The notes beneath the pieces are model-generated. The model did no database searches and was not told the DNA's origin. It worked only from the letters and a program-made list of their open reading frames with translations. This document shows, in pieces, positions 11,810 through 24,863 of a stretch of DNA of 64,000 nucleotides. Made by a program: the position numbers and the translations under genes. Every line of letters starts with the position of its first letter. The first letter of the stretch is position 1. The stretch lies in NCBI GenBank assembly GCA_947652605.1, contig OX393581.1:10978640-11042639 (forward strand), written 5' to 3'. This stretch comes from Elmis aenea (lineage: Eukaryota > Arthropoda > Insecta > Coleoptera > Elmidae).

Positions 11810-12342
11810 TACTATACTATTTTTTCATTTAAGAAAATCGTATACGATTTTTAATACAAAAATTTCGTTCAAGAATTTAGCATGGAAAATATGAACCATT
11901 TACATTGTACTATTTTTTGGTACGAAAACTCCAATATATTTTGGTTACTTTTTAGTAACTTTTATCATATTTTGTTGGCACCTTGAGTAACCATGTCAAA
12001 TGTTCAATTTGATCACAGAACAGAAAGCGAATCATTTTCAAATTTAACGTATATTTAACGCTTGTCCCTTTCTACATATTTATTCCTACAAAATAAATTG
12101 TGAGGGATTAACGGTAAGAAGTAGTATTTAACATCGTTTGATTGTTTCAGTTAACCTAACCCACAAATGACATGCGGTCAGATACAGTTACAGTAGAATA
12201 CGCATGCGCGCATTCTAAAATTGGATGCATTTAGGGCAGGTAGTAATTTCGTACGAATTTTTCGTTCAAGATTTTTAATTTTTGATTGACACCGTACTAG
12301 AAAATTGAATACGATTTTCTTAAACGAAAAAATAGTATAGTA
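11810..12342. mobile_element. TA-flanked miniature element (TACTATACTATTTTTTC ends)
   Basis: The left end TACTATACTATTTTTTC continues as inverted repeat for about 35 bp (through AAGAAAATCGTAT) against the right end at 12308-12342. TA is present on both sides (11808-11809 and 12343-12344). No transposase frame is seen. It is read as a non-autonomous Tc1/mariner-type element of 533 bp. Confidence 0.8.
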
Positions 12343-12344
12343 TA

Positions 12345-14051
12345 AAAAAGACAAGAATAGAAAAATAAACATCTAAGGTGAAGATTTATTTCGAAAAGCG
12401 GTAACAACTGGCAACAGTAGAAAAATTAAAGAGACTGTAATTTATTTCCCCACATAAAGCTTAATTCTGTTTTAGTACCCCATAAAAACTACCTTTAAGA
12501 ATTGACTCTTATCAAACATTGTACGTTACATCAGTGGGACGTAATATGGTAATATTAAGGCATTATTTTTGCAATTTAGAACCTCAGAGTATTGAATGTC
12601 TGGAATAAGTACATCCGGATTAATTTGTCTGCGGTTCTAGGCAAGACCTATCGTTAAATATAGACAACAATAGACCACCGAGCTTTGTTTACAAAGCTCT
12701 GTGGAATTTAAGCTGCCCTTTCACTACGTGCATTGTGTAACTGTATAATTCGCTCGATGTCCACTTAATAAAATGATTATCTCGATCACAAACAAATCTG
12801 GATCCCAATGTACATATTGACGGACTTGTATAACGTTAAAGCAATATCGAATAGCAGTAAATAATTTAGTTGCGTAGCCAACACGTAAACAAATGAACAG
12901 GTGGGCACCGAAAAATCATTCACGAGTATTTACAAAATATACATTCCCTATTCCGTAAAATTCTTGACGAGTGAAGTGAATAAAAATTAGTTGTAACAAT
13001 ACCCCAAACACACTGTTATTTTCGGACCATTTAATGGTCATACAGGATGGCGAAGATAAATTAAAAAGAGCTGTATGTAAATTGCTTAATCGTATACACC
13101 CTAATTTTCTTGATCTGTGCAAGTTTTTAGTAAGTTTGTGGTTTCCGTACAAATTTTGGACCAAATATTTTAAAGATATGATTATTTAGATGGACAGAAA
13201 CACAGCTTTAAGTTGACTGTCTTTAAATTACACTCTGAGACCATTTTTGGCTTTGTAAACTTAAGAATGCAGTACATGGTACAAAAAAGTTTTGTCTTTT
13301 TAATTTCCTATTCCATTTCTTATTCTAATAAGAAAACTCAACCATTTTATTTGCAACTACCTCGTAAGCTTTCATCATAGTTACAGCCTGTTCATTAACT
13401 CTAAACTGTTTCGTTTTAATTACAGCTGATTATCGTTTAATTAGGGATTGATGAACATGTTTTTATTAAAGTAAAATACGTGCGAAACTAATGGGTACAA
13501 CTACAAACTATAAGTAGTCTTACAAAACACGCACAATAGACTTGTGCGGTTAGGCCGTTAGTCTGCAAACGTGGTGTAAGCTCCCTGGGGCTCGTCAACC
13601 ACCCCAGGTTGCCTCCCAAGAGGCCCGTTACTCTAGCTTGTGGTCCTCTATGCCTTCCCTCCGATTTATTACATAATTAAATCACCAGCCGCTTCATTAA
13701 TATCCATTACCACACACAACTCTGTTTACGCCAATTAGATGAATTATGAATTATATAGCGGTTAAGAAGTGCCAACACTTTAAATATTTCATTATCATTT
13801 ATAAGTAGCCATTAATTTAACTTCTCAGTGTGAAAAATTAACTAAACGACACACTTAAATATTACTGTAACACAAACAAAAGCGACAAAGATTTGTAACT
13901 ACTTGAAGAGAAAATGTACAAATCCAAAATCTCAACAAGAACAGGAGAAATAAAGGATCTTAAATTTGACTAAATTTGTAAACTATTTTAAGGGTTAACA
14001 TGTACATACGTTTAAAGTAACTACTGCTTTTTGAAATCGGGCCTAAGAGTG
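12345..14051. other. No gene recognised
   Basis: Unique AT-rich sequence. The 82-residue minus frame at 12916-13164 has no known motif. The segment at about 13540-13670 is GC-richer (CCCTGGGGCTCGTC and so on) and may be conserved non-coding DNA. Confidence 0.4.
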
Positions 14052-14055
14052 TTAA

Positions 14056-15426
14056 CCCTTTATGTCTTGGTGGTCCTTGGAAGAACCACCACCAATATGG
14101 GTAAAAACTGGTAAGCTGAGTTCGCGATTATAGGCCTAGTTCATTTAATACCTTCGGTAATGCTTGGTGGTAGCATATTAGACCACATAGCAAGTTAATC
14201 ATGCTTAAAAGTGGTTCTTTATGAAATCACCAGACTAATGTTTTCTAAAGTAGTGAGGTGTTTGTTATAAAATAGTTATTTTTGTGAATTTCTGTTAGAA
14301 GTTGAGGAAGAAAATTTCCGATTTTGGGAAGATTATATCATAATAGGTAATTCTTTGTTAAAATTACAATAGTTTTAGTTGTATTTGTACAAAATTTTGG
14401 ATAATACATTTTATTAATGATTATAACCTTAAAATAGGACAAATTTTATACATTATTATTTATATACTGCATTTACTGTATTTAGTAATTTTTGTGTAAA
14501 ATGTATAAGTAGTATGGTCACAATAGTTTATGCACTTTGCATTTGGGAATATTTATTACTGCTTAGTTGTTATAGCTCTCTTTTTAAAAATTGCAGTGGA
14601 TATACCTAAAACTGAGTTTGTAATATAACCAGATTTATAATTTCATTACAATATGAACAAAAATAAATGGTCATGTAATGACCTGAAAAACATGTCAAAC
14701 GAACAATTTGATCTGACTGCAATGGAATATCGGACCAACAAGTTTTTGATTCTGATATTGGAGGAGATAGTGATGCTGAGGATATAGTGCCCGCTCCACA
14801 AAAACATATGTTCATGCTTCTGGATATTCTATAACTACAAGAAAATCTTCAATATCATTCTCCCGCACGGAATATCAAGAGGACTAGGATGATTCCATTG
14901 GCGATCCAGATTATCAACTTGAATCTGAATGCGACACATCAGATGACGACCATCAAAATAATATCTCGCACATCATTTTAGATGAACAAAATTTTTCCTT
15001 GTGTGACCAAAACGAGACAAACATATTCGACGGAAACCAAGACAATGAAATGAATGAAGATACTGAAAATGAAATCTACGTGTGGAATAAACGCGCGTCC
15101 GAAACATTAATGTGGAAGATTTAGATTCACCTTTACTACACTTTTGTAATTTTTTTTCTGAAAATGTGTTTGATGTGATTATACGCCAATCTAACCAGTA
15201 TTCCCAACAAAACATAATGAATAAATAAAATAAATTAAAATGTGGTCCTTATTGAAGCCATCAAATACTTTTGTTTAATTTACATATCAAATGCTCGGTG
15301 GTCCCCATCCAGACCGCCAGCCACCGCCTTACTGGCAAAAAAATATTTACAAAAAGTTATTTTAAACCATCATGTATATCAAAAAAGTATGAAAATAATC
15401 ATAAAAAAGTACTGCACCTTAAATGG
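14056..15426 (+). mobile_element. Deleted piggyBac-like element
   Basis: TTAA at 14052-14055 is followed by CCCTTTATGTC. At the other side the complement of CCATTTAAGG abuts TTAA at 15427-15430. TTAA duplication and CCC-starting ends are piggyBac hallmarks. GGTGGTCC-rich subterminal blocks occur at both sides (14069-14095 and 15296-15325). Inside, only the N-terminal part of a piggyBac transposase remains, so the element is non-autonomous. Confidence 0.8.
14690..15225 (+). pseudogene. piggyBac-like transposase, N-terminal fragment
   Basis: Across several frames the plus strand encodes an acidic leader (pieces like DSDIGGDSDAEDIVPA and GDPDYQLESE) and then NVEDLDSPLLHFCNFFSENV followed by FDVIIRQSNQYSQQN. 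The latter corresponds to the start of the DDE_Tnp_1_7 domain, where family members read 'P---F-LFF---------TN-YA'. The catalytic core with its aspartates is missing, and multiple stops and frame changes occur. It lies inside the TTAA-flanked element. Confidence 0.75.
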
Positions 15427-15430
15427 TTAA

Positions 15431-16033
15431 GTATCTTCCTGGTGGACATACATACAGGTATATCGCGTCCATAAACTTTCTCTAAGTGATTGATATTGGT
15501 GCTTTTTCAGAACGTTTTCGAAATTCTTGTGGCAGGGTGCGTATGAAACATATTTCAATCTTTACTAAAAGCAAAGCGGTGAACAAGGATAATCCATGTT
15601 TTGCATGGGGTTAAACCAGTTGGACCAAACGCAGGCTCAGCAGCTGTGGTCAGAGGTCGAAGTCCACAATAAAGAAGACGCCTAGCTAGCCGCTATAGCT
15701 AAACCGCTAAGCTTAAATTATAGTGGTGTGTTACGGTACACTGGTCATACTGTAATTCTTGCAGTTTATCTGCCGAATATCAATTAGCTATCGATTGTGT
15801 AGGCCAATAAATTTTGCTAAACTAGCGTTATCTATACTTTTAATCATTTTACATTGGACGGATGCAGCTATGTTGCATCACATCGGCAGTTTTTGTATCA
15901 ATAACTAACACAACTCACAACACGTTGATGTACTTTTTATTTAATTGCTTTATAAATAGTCCAATAAAAATATTTCGAGAAAAACCGGAACAAAAGCATT
16001 TTATGCAATGTCCGTCCCAATAAAAACAAAGGA
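15431..16033. other. No gene recognised
   Basis: Unique sequence between the piggyBac-like element and the miniature element. No motif seen. Confidence 0.4.
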
Positions 16034-16035
16034 TA

Positions 16036-16517
16036 TACAGGGTGTCCCAGATTAGATTTCCAGCATGGGAATCTCGCCTATTATAATAGATACAGGATTG
16101 CTTAAGTTATATGAATTATTCCCATGTATGAGAGGAGCCAAAATCAATTTTAAAAGTACAAAATTCCTCCTTTGAAAGTAAAATGGTGCAAAGTTTTTGA
16201 AAACATCTTAAACGGTTCCGGAGAAAAACGCGGAAAACGAAATCCCTGCAAAAGCGCCATGATTTGAGAAGTTGTGGTATATTTGTTATCACTAAATCTA
16301 TGCAACTTGCATAGGCGTTTAACATAGGGTAAACCGTTTTTACAAGGGCCTCCTTTTTCGCGTTTTTCTCCGGAACTAATTACATTTTTTTTTTAAAACT
16401 TTGCACCATTTTACTTGCAGAGGATGCGCGCATTGGTACATGGAAGAATTTCGATTTTATCTCTAACGGTTTCATGGCAAACGCGAGATTCCCATGCTGG
16501 AAATGTTACACTCTGTA
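16036..16517. mobile_element. TACAGGGTGTCCC fold-back miniature element
   Basis: Left end TACAGGGTGTCCCAGATT; right end is the complement of TACAGAGTGTAACATTTCC. TA lies on each side (16034-16035 and 16518-16519). Blocks such as TTTCCAGCATGGGAATCTCG and the AAACTTTGCACCATTTTAC region occur in inverted orientation in both halves, so the element is a long imperfect palindrome. No coding capacity. Relatives are at 26622-27760, 42275-42592 and 48575-48895. Confidence 0.88.
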
Positions 16518-16519
16518 TA

Positions 16520-18067
16520 GGTACTCAGCAATGTTTAAATTTAAAAAAATTCAGGCGCGAAAATTATAGTCAAACCAATTAAGATGGCTGAAAGGTCTAA
16601 CACGCATAACAGAAAGTAATTACTACATGAAAATGGGATGAAAAATGAAGATTATAGGTAAAAGTAGAGGAAGACTAAAAATGAAATAGAAAATTAAATT
16701 GAGACGGTTACTAAAGGAATGAGGAGTCCATTAGTCAGAGGAACCAAAGTCGACCAGTGATAAAAGGTGGGAAAACATATTGAATGATCATGAACCTCGA
16801 CCCCAAAAGACACAGAAGAACCAGATTAAGAAGAGATTGAAGAATCTTTTTAACAACTTTAAAATACTACTCGTATTTGAATATTTGTGCTTGTATGGGT
16901 TTATTAACTTTAAAATCTTTAATTCTGGCCAATTTTTTTACAATAAAACTTGTGGTAGCCAAAATAAGAACAAGAATTTGGTCCATAATTTCTAACTTAT
17001 TTTCCATATAGTCTAGAAACTGTTTCATGTATTGTATGGACTTTAAGAAGTCTATTAATTGTGCATTTTGCTGTATTCTATGACCTTTCAAGCAATATTT
17101 GAAAACAAATGTAATGTTTTATGATCAAACAATTATCATTTATTATCTATGGCAATTACTTAAAAATGAGCTTTAACTTGTCGTTTTTTGGATCAAGATA
17201 AACAATATTTGAAATTACTCAATGTTTATTGTAATACGACTTAGGACTTAACTAAGTAAATATTCTATCAGACATGCAAATTACAGTTTCAAAGTGAAAT
17301 AAATCATTCTAAGAAATAACTTTAGGGCAATTTAAGTTATTGTCGGCGAATTTAAGCTTTACTTTAAGTGCAGCGAGTTGTTAGACGCAAATTAGCTTGC
17401 CTGAGTGTACGTTTTGATAAAAATTGCATGAAAAATGTTAGCGGTAATAAAAATTTAATAATACATTACAAAAATCATAACTCGCAGAGATTTCAGTTTT
17501 ATTCCAGGAAGGGAAAGTCATGCAAGACACTTTTAATGCATACAAAACAGGCCCGGATATACTCTAGCAAGAAACGAATGATTGTCATGTTAACATGTGA
17601 AACTCTTCTTATCCTTTTACACTCTAAGTTGATGTGTGGAATGCACGCAACTTCCTTGACACGTTCAACCTTCGCCCTTTCCCTTACAACACTCACCTAC
17701 CAGACAAGGATGGAAGGAATAACGCGAGTAATTTCATTGTCATCTCCAGCTGAGCTTCGAAATGTATCTTGAAAGTTGGATGCAGAACAGAAAATTCAAT
17801 TTTTCTACAACGTTGGAAGGTGAGATTTACACAAAAGTTTTCTCTTTTTCAGCGAAATGATGTTTGTGAAAATATCCGGATTGTGGGAACTAAGATTTCG
17901 TCCGTATCTGGAATGTTTACTACAAACGAAATAAATTCGACAATACATAACAAATTTCACAAAAGCTGTTCAAATTACATTAGGGTTTTATTGCAAAGTG
18001 TGGAAAATTTGTAGAAAATGTAAAGGAAACGTAATATTGTACGGGGTGAATACAAATTGAGGTTTAT
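16520..18067. other. No gene recognised; one 134-residue open frame
   Basis: The plus frame 17368-17772 is the longest here, but it has no recognisable domain, low-complexity composition and an overlapping minus frame, so I do not call it a gene. Base composition at 17520-17770 is more balanced than the surroundings. Confidence 0.4.
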
Positions 18068-18071
18068 TTAA

Positions 18072-18443
18072 CCCATTATCAGCCATTGTCCTATATTTAG
18101 GACGCTTGATTTTTTCTGAATATTTCAAAATAATTTCTAATATCGCGACTTTTTTTTGTTAAAATGTGTTTAATATATTTGACATATATTTATTAAAAAT
18201 CTTAGGGTTATTAAAGCTATGTGGCTAGTTCCACCTGTTTGAAAAGTTGGTAATTTTTACTTTGGCAGTTGGCTGTATAAAAATAAATGGTGTTTTAATT
18301 TGGCGGTTTTTTTGCAAGTGATTTTTGCTGTGTGATCTCGTAAAACAAGTTGTTCTAATTTATATTAGTAGAAAAAAAAATAATCACGGGTGTATTTTTC
18401 CATCGTTTATTTTTTGTATCCCATAAATAGGACAATGGCTTAA
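18072..18443. mobile_element. piggyBac-type end with inverted subterminal repeat
   Basis: TTAA (18068-18071) is followed by CCCATTATCAGCCATTGTCC. GCCATTGTCCTAT recurs inverted as ATAGGACAATGGC at 18427-18439, directly followed by TTAA (18440-18443). Either this is a 368-bp miniature element bounded by TTAA, or it is the left end of the deleted element whose transposase fragment lies immediately to the right. Confidence 0.65.
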
Positions 18444-18459
18444 TATGCTATACATATTT

Positions 18460-18905
18460 GAAATTTGAGACCTTCGAAAGAGATGGAAAAAAAAGACAAC
18501 TCGTGGATATTTTGACTACCAATTTGATATATCCAATGAAATTTTAATTGTAAAATTGAATGACAATAAACCAGTGAGCGTCGCAAAGAATTATAATTCA
18601 ATCGAACCTCTTTCATCAACGAAAAAATTCTCCGCTAGAGAAAAAAAAGTGGTTCAAATTGGTGTTCCAAAACTAATAAGCGAGTATAATTCTTGTATGG
18701 GAGGGTTTCGATTTACTCGACAAGCAAATATCTTTATACAGAATAAGGATAAGATCAAAAAAATGGTGGCGGTCATTATTTACACCAATTTTAGATATAG
18801 ATGTGGTACTTGAAGACTCTATCAACTCTTCTACCCAGAAGAAAACGTTTTCCTATTGGATGTTGAAAGAAAAATTATTGCTCTAGCTTATTTATCAAAA
18901 GTTTG
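18460..18905 (+). pseudogene. piggyBac transposase C-terminal fragment
   Basis: Encodes FDYQFDISNEILIVKLNDNK, then PVSVAKNYNSIEPLSST, then KVVQIGVPKLISEYNSCMGG. A one-base shift follows, and the next frame gives FDLLDKQISLYRIRIRSKKWW. This matches the piggyBac DDE_Tnp_1_7 domain around the third catalytic aspartate (family G-VD--D), with the usual Y-N-MGG lead-in and the R--KWW tail. The catalytic GVD is altered by the shift. The N-terminal half and first two aspartates are absent. It sits beside a piggyBac-type end at 18072, so both probably belong to one decayed element. Confidence 0.85.
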
Positions 18906-19041
18906 TTTTTAAATTAAGCGTAAAAATCAGTATAAAAAACTTTTAAAACATTTTGTTCTATTTTATTAAATAAAGAAGTTATAGCAAACTTTCAAAAAAG
19001 ATAAAAAACAATATTTCGTCTTGCTAAAATGAATAGCGATA

Positions 19042-20270
19042 GGGTAAACCAGGGTGAGATGGTAAATCAAATTTAAATTCTAAAAAAAATATTATAACTA
19101 AAATAAATACATAATTGTTTGGTTCAAAACCAATTCAACGAAAATAAACGAAAAAGATCAAAGTAAATTTCGCATTTTTTTTATTTTCATCAAATCACCA
19201 TCTTACCCATACCAGTAAGGGTTAGTTGATGAATGCTATATGGGTGAGATGGCGATTTGTGAAATAGGTACTGAAATGTTTTTAAAAAATGTTATTTTTT
19301 TTGGACTCATATTTGCCGCAAATATGGCATAAACTAGTGAACTTTTTACAGTCTTCGTGCATCCAACGTTTACAAATCAGGCATAGAAGCCAGTCAACTG
19401 TCTTTTTCGTCTCCTTGTATTCTTCGCCGCAGCCATCAGCACAACATTCTTCATCTTCTTTGTCTTGCAGTTCAGGCTCTAAACACGATTTAGATGACGT
19501 ATCGGATACAATTCCCTTCTTCGTTTTGAATTTTGTAGTTTTTGAAAGCCTTTTTTTAATTTTTGTTGCCTGAAGATTGCAAGAGTTTTTTCTTTTGTTT
19601 TTCGAGTGATTTATTTCTCAAAACTTTAACAATATGTTCAGTATTTAGAATACTTGCTAAATTTCTTGCATTCTTGCGAACTTTTTCAATTTGAGATAAG
19701 ACTAGTACCAGAGAAATTTGTTCCAGCATTTTTGCAGGAGTTTTATCATCGCTTGTCAAATTCGAAAAGCTTCCTTCTACAGTCTTGGAGCAACCTGATC
19801 GCGGAGAGGGAGTGTTCTTTTGTTGCACATTTTCTGTGGCTGTAGATAAGTACATACTTATGTACAACTAGTCACCATTTCTACCATAGGCACATTCACC
19901 ATCAATCCCATTTGCAAGGGAGAGATGGTGAACGGCATCACTCTTAACCTGCTAGGTTGTTCGGTATTTTTGGAGGTGATGTTATCTCTTTATACTCCAA
20001 GGATCATGCATATAACGAAATATTTGCAAGTGAGTGATTTCAACCATTCGTACAAGCAGAAACATATATCACTGTATAATGTTTTTAGGGGCTTGAAATA
20101 ATATTTTTTGATTTACTTACCAATTTTCAAACAAACGTGGGACATTGCACAATTAATGGCTGTTTATGTATAACAGACGTACGGCATAAAACTGGTCATT
20201 TAGCGCTAGCTAACAGAAATAACGCGGTTCACCGTTGCACCCGATATCACCATCTCACCCTGGTTTACCC
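19042..20270 (-). mobile_element. Pogo-like element (GGGTAAACCAGGGTGAGATGG ends)
   Basis: Left end GGGTAAACCAGGGTGAGAT is matched by its complement at the right end, with TA on both sides (19040-19041 and 20271-20272). The GGTGAGATGG motif recurs inside at 19242 and, weakened or reversed, at 19198 and 19920. The minus strand retains the cysteine-rich C-terminal tail of a transposase. At 1,229 bp it is a deletion derivative lacking the DDE core. It sits just 3' of the piggyBac fragment. Confidence 0.88.
19289..19867 (-). pseudogene. Pogo-like transposase C-terminal tail with PHD-like zinc finger
   Basis: 19867-19556 encodes a basic, serine-rich tail of 103 residues. After a frame break, 19480-19290 encodes a cysteine/histidine-rich module: CCADGCGEEY, then CLICKRWMHEDCKKF, then CHICGKY. 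The C--C...W-H--C...C--C spacing is the PHD-like finger found at the end of many insect pogo/Tigger-type transposases. Its function is unknown to me; protein or chromatin contact is plausible. The catalytic domain is missing, so this is a relic. Confidence 0.75.
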
Positions 20271-20272
20271 TA

Positions 20273-22125
20273 TAAAAAATCTGATTATATAGGCGTTCTT
20301 TTTTCAAAAAAAAATAGCCCAAGAGACTGACATCAGATTTTCGCAAACAATTACGGTAACCCCGTAAAGCATTCGAATTTGGTTCACTTTGTACAGACGT
20401 ATAAACAATTAAGAAACAAAAAACTATATTTTTGATTTGTTAATCTAAATTATCAATAAATATTAGATTTTCTTGAAAACGAAGGATATTTGAATAAACG
20501 TAGGTAATTTTATAAAGTTCAACTAGAAAAGTTGAAATAAAAAATAAATGCAAGTACAAGTTAGTACGTTTACGAAATTTGCACAGAGTGAAAAATTAAT
20601 CATTCCTTACAACCGTCTAGAGTCTAGACATAATTTATTATTCACTTTGACTTAAACATGAACATTAATTTCGTTAAAAATTTAAAAAGTTTTGATTTAA
20701 TGGGTCTTAAAACGTTTTAGTTTTCGACAACTCGAAGTTACTTAAAAAAAATTGATCTAAACTTAACACTCAAAATCGTTATTCTCATTAAATTCTTTTG
20801 TAATATTCAAACTTCGCTTCTGAATTTGTGATAAGCATAGTTTTTAATGTAACTCATGTTTGATGCATTATCAAATTCATTTGCTAGTCTCTGTGAGAAG
20901 CATTCTTCAACATTCACAAAGCTGTGGCTGTCGATAATGGACAAAAGGCTTCAGAAACGGGTACAGCTTTGTAACAATAATCTGATTACACCGCCGGAGT
21001 TTTTGTTAGGCGGCGACTTTTTATACTTATACAAAAAACATATTCACGATGTAATATTACTACCTTTACAGATGCTCAAGCTTTGTCTAATAAAATTGTT
21101 GATAGGTTAATTTGAAATTGTAAGCTAAATGGTTCCTATTTTTATAATTGGTTAAAGTATTGCAAATTTATTTTACAAAAAAAACATCAAGTTTGCGTTT
21201 TAAAAACACATGGTTATTAAGTTTGTATCATAGGTTTGTATGTCAATTAGAAAAAGTGCCATCATGTGACGTTTGTCATAAACATTACAAATAAATTATG
21301 TGTACTGTTTTGTAAAGAATTTAAAAAGTGTTATAAAAATATAAGCTTTATAATTTTGGTTTTTTAATAATTAATAAATGATAGAAGTGCGTTGTGTTAA
21401 CTGGACTACGTTGTATGAATTAAAAAATAAATCATTTTTGGTGTACTCATATCCTTGATGTTTTTTTTTTTTAAATTTGAAAGTATTTTAATATTCCGTA
21501 TTTTATTCTTCGAACCTTCTTCTCTTACAATTTAATTAAGAGTGCGTAAATCACAATAAATTTCTCAAAAAATGTGTACTATTTTTTTTGAAAAAAGAAT
21601 AATATGCTTATAATTGGTTAGTAGGTATTTTAATTATAATTGAAAAATAAAGAGTCATTAACGAAGTTCGAAACCTTCAAAGCAATTATTATTTAAGTAC
21701 AATTTGAGAACTTCAAGGGGGAAAGTCGACTACTTTAAATTATTACGCAGAGAAATGTTAATTGTTTTTGGATTCAAGGAAAGAGCGGATTTAGTACAGT
21801 TTAGAGAAGCAATAACAGTGAATATCTCACAGCTCAGTGGTGGATGAGCCGTCAAGGAGCGGGAAACGGAACTCTAAACTTAACGAACTCATCGCATTTA
21901 CAAGCCTTGTACGCCTCTCTCCCTATCTAATGAGTTAACAACATCCACATTCATTATGTTATTCTACTTTCTTTCACTATTTATGATCCTTTCGTTTCTA
22001 ATTGTAAAACGGCTCTTACTTTTTCGGATCCCCGCGAAATTACAACAGTATATCAGTTAAGTTGACAGGAAGTTAGAAATATAATGTAAATAATAATAAT
22101 ACACAAGAATAAATATTCAGTTGGT
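20273..22125. other. No gene recognised
   Basis: AT-rich unique sequence. The 84-residue plus frame at 20856-21110 lacks motifs. The interval 21830-21930 is GC-richer and single copy. Confidence 0.4.
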
Positions 22126-22129
22126 GCAA

Positions 22130-22256
22130 AGGGAATGTTGGATATCATACGAAAAAATTTGAACATTGTAGTTTATGACAACATTTTTTTAAATAATCAA
22201 AACAGGCTCCAACTGCATCAATACACTTCTGCCAACGATCTAGAAGTGTGTTTATA
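22130..22256 (-). pseudogene. Mariner-like transposase C-terminal scrap
   Basis: The minus strand reads LDRWQKCIDAVGACFDYLKK and then stops. 'L--RW-KC-D--G-YF' is the usual C-terminus of mariner (SETMAR-type) transposases. Only about 25 residues are recognisable, so the identification is tentative. Confidence 0.55.
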
Positions 22257-22260
22257 TATA

Positions 22261-22510
22261 CAGGCCTTATTAGAGAGTGGGGGGGGCAAGAGGAGCAAAT
22301 TCCCCAGGACTTACAGTTTAAGGGGCCTCAATTTTTAACTTGATCTGTTAGAAAAAAATACATAATATTTATGTACTTTAAATAACAGTTTTGTAACATA
22401 TATCATGGAACAACCAATAACATTTTATATTTTTCCCTTATACTTTTTAATTTTGAAGAGCCTCAAAAACATTGTTTGCCCCGTCCTCGCATTTACTCTG
22501 AAAGGCCCTG
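22261..22510. mobile_element. Possible short inverted-repeat element
   Basis: CAGGCCTTATTAGAGAGTGG at the left faces the complement of CAGGGCCTTTCAGAGTAAAT at the right, an imperfect inverted repeat. The flanks TATATATA and TATGTAAG are a poor 8-bp duplication. Probably an old miniature element. Confidence 0.4.
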
Positions 22511-22514
22511 TATG

Positions 22515-24855
22515 TAAGTAGACATTAATATTTTGTAGTGTAATCATGTATTGAAAATTTGATGTGGTCTGTCAAATTGGTATGTCATATCAGTGGCGTG
22601 CATTTGTGTACAGCATATTTTTTAACTCTCATAATAAACAATCCAAATATTGAAATATGCTGTCGTTTTTTTAATTCCCTCAACCACTAAACAAGAAATA
22701 ATTAAGTAAATAACAGACTCAATTCAAAACAAAGCAAATATTTACATTAATCAATACATATTTAAAAATGTTAGATACGCCACTGAGAAGTGGAAACAAG
22801 GAAACATGCATCCGCCATATTGAGAGGCTAACTTGGACGCCTTAGTATCGCTAAAACGCTCCTTCATTTATCTTTTTATTCAATGGGTCTAGGCAAACAG
22901 CACTTTTCGCCTTCTCGATACATCATAGTTGTTCCCATATCTTCATGGGTCTTCCCATTTCTCTTCTTTCTTTTGGCTTATACTGCCTTATCATCCTTGG
23001 AAATCTTTGTTGGTCCGATTTGTTAATGCGTTAATAATTATATTTCTCTCGGTATTGTTTTATTTACTCCCTAAGATAGTTAATTTTCAGTTTTTCTCTT
23101 ACATCTTGATTTTTATTTGGTTCATTATGGTACATGATTCTTCTCAGCCCTTTCACTTATTTGTTTTTTATAATTTCTTTTGTAGAGCAATATTTTAAAT
23201 GTCTCAAGTTTTTTAAACGTATTTTTCATGGTTCAGCGTTTTACTTCATCATGTAGCAATGTTGAAAACGTATAACAACACTGCCATGATCATATTTTCG
23301 TATTTTACTCATGGTTCCTAATATCAACAGTAGGACTTTAACTTAAAAAACCGTTTATCTCTATATTGGTTTGGGGACGTATGTACAAACAAACTGCTCT
23401 CTTATTTTAGAAATTTTGATAACAATAGTGATTATGAATGAGCTGTAATAAAAAACACTAAGCTGAGTCAGTCAAATCAATGCAATATTAGCAGGAAACT
23501 GTTATATCAGGTGTATTGAAATTCTATAATACACTGAAATTAAATTTCATCCAATAACAATGGATGTAAAATAATCTCATTTTACTGAAATAATTCTAAA
23601 GCTTATATTTTTAATCGTTTTTCGCTTTTGTTCTAACTATTTAAGGCTAATCGTCACAAAAAAGAGCAAACAAATTGACTTCTTTGATCTTTAAGGTATA
23701 AAGAAAACACAATAAAACAATCATATTGTGAACAAAGGGTAAATAAACATAAAACAAATATCCTACGGAGATTCTGTGAAATCTAGTTTGATTTTTGTTT
23801 TGTTGTGTAAGATTGTATAAAATAGGAGATGCGAGTCGTTCACCTTTTGTGGTTTATTTGAAACGTTTTGATACAGGTAAAATTTTTGTTGCTATTGTGT
23901 TTTGAAACTCTCTCAGTTTTGTGAGCGAATACAAAAATATCTTCAACAAACTTGGGGACTGGTTTTGATCAATATTTATTGCACATATTTTAGTTTTAGG
24001 AAAGGAACAGCTCTTTGTGTTGCTTAGCAGCATCTATGTTACTTTTGTTTCATTTTTTCTTTGTATCTATCAACACACTTATCTCTTTTTGAAGTATATC
24101 TAATTGTATTATTTTATCATTACTTTATATTTCAAGAGCGATTATTAAGAAATCTAACACCTAAAACAACAGTTGATTATTTTAGTCCATTTAGCTTCTT
24201 GAGTTAGAAGCATTAACTTGTACTAGAAAAACTCCTCCAGGAGAAAACGTTTATTAATTATTATTATTAAGCAGTTCAGTTTCGTTAAATATAACATACA
24301 TTATGCTACAACAATTACGGCTTGTGTACTAATCTACTAATCCAGTTACAGGTTAAAAAAAAAAACCCATAAAATGGCTACTGCTAGTACGTAATTGCAA
24401 AATGTAACCCGCAAATGTTTACAATTTTCTTTTAATTTGTAAGGAGAGGAGGTAGAAGTTTGTTGAAAATATGTCATTGTTAAATACGTGGGGATATGTA
24501 GAGCGTTATTCTATTTATTAGCCAACTGGGACGTTAATGCAATTGCGGTGATTTCCCAAAAGATGAAAACGGGATATCGTAAATTACGCGTTTGAAATGC
24601 AGTCCGGTTCAAACAGCACCTTTTCTCGCGTTGTGTAGTTCTGTTTTAATTTAAAACATGTGACCGACTGTTTATCACAATGTTGGGTGTGTTCAGTGTA
24701 CGTAGAATAGTTTTTCAAATGAATTACATTGAAATATTGAAATTAATAAATATTACTTCTAATATCAGTCCTAGAGAAAATGCGAAAGTTACAACAAAAA
24801 GCTGGTAGCACTACAAAAAATTCAGTGTGTATTAGTATATTTTAACTTCTGGGAT
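22515..24855. other. Mostly unannotated; possible decayed retrotransposon tail
   Basis: At 22880-23215 the minus strand, in broken frames, gives pieces like NALTNRTNKDFQG, QYKPKERREMGRPMKIWEQ and HNEPNKNQDV. These resemble the basic C-terminal tail of RTE-like polyproteins (R-RGRP---W), but the match is weak. The rest (23220-24855) is AT-rich with no identifiable feature. Confidence 0.35.
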
Positions 24856-24863
24856 ATAATAAC

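Noticed and set aside
17368..17772. 134-residue open frame as a gene
   Set aside because: No domain, no start or splice context, and an equally long overlapping frame on the other strand.
23818..23860. TATAAAA with downstream initiator-like word as a promoter
   Set aside because: TATAAAA is expected by chance in such AT-rich DNA and no transcript or coding region follows.
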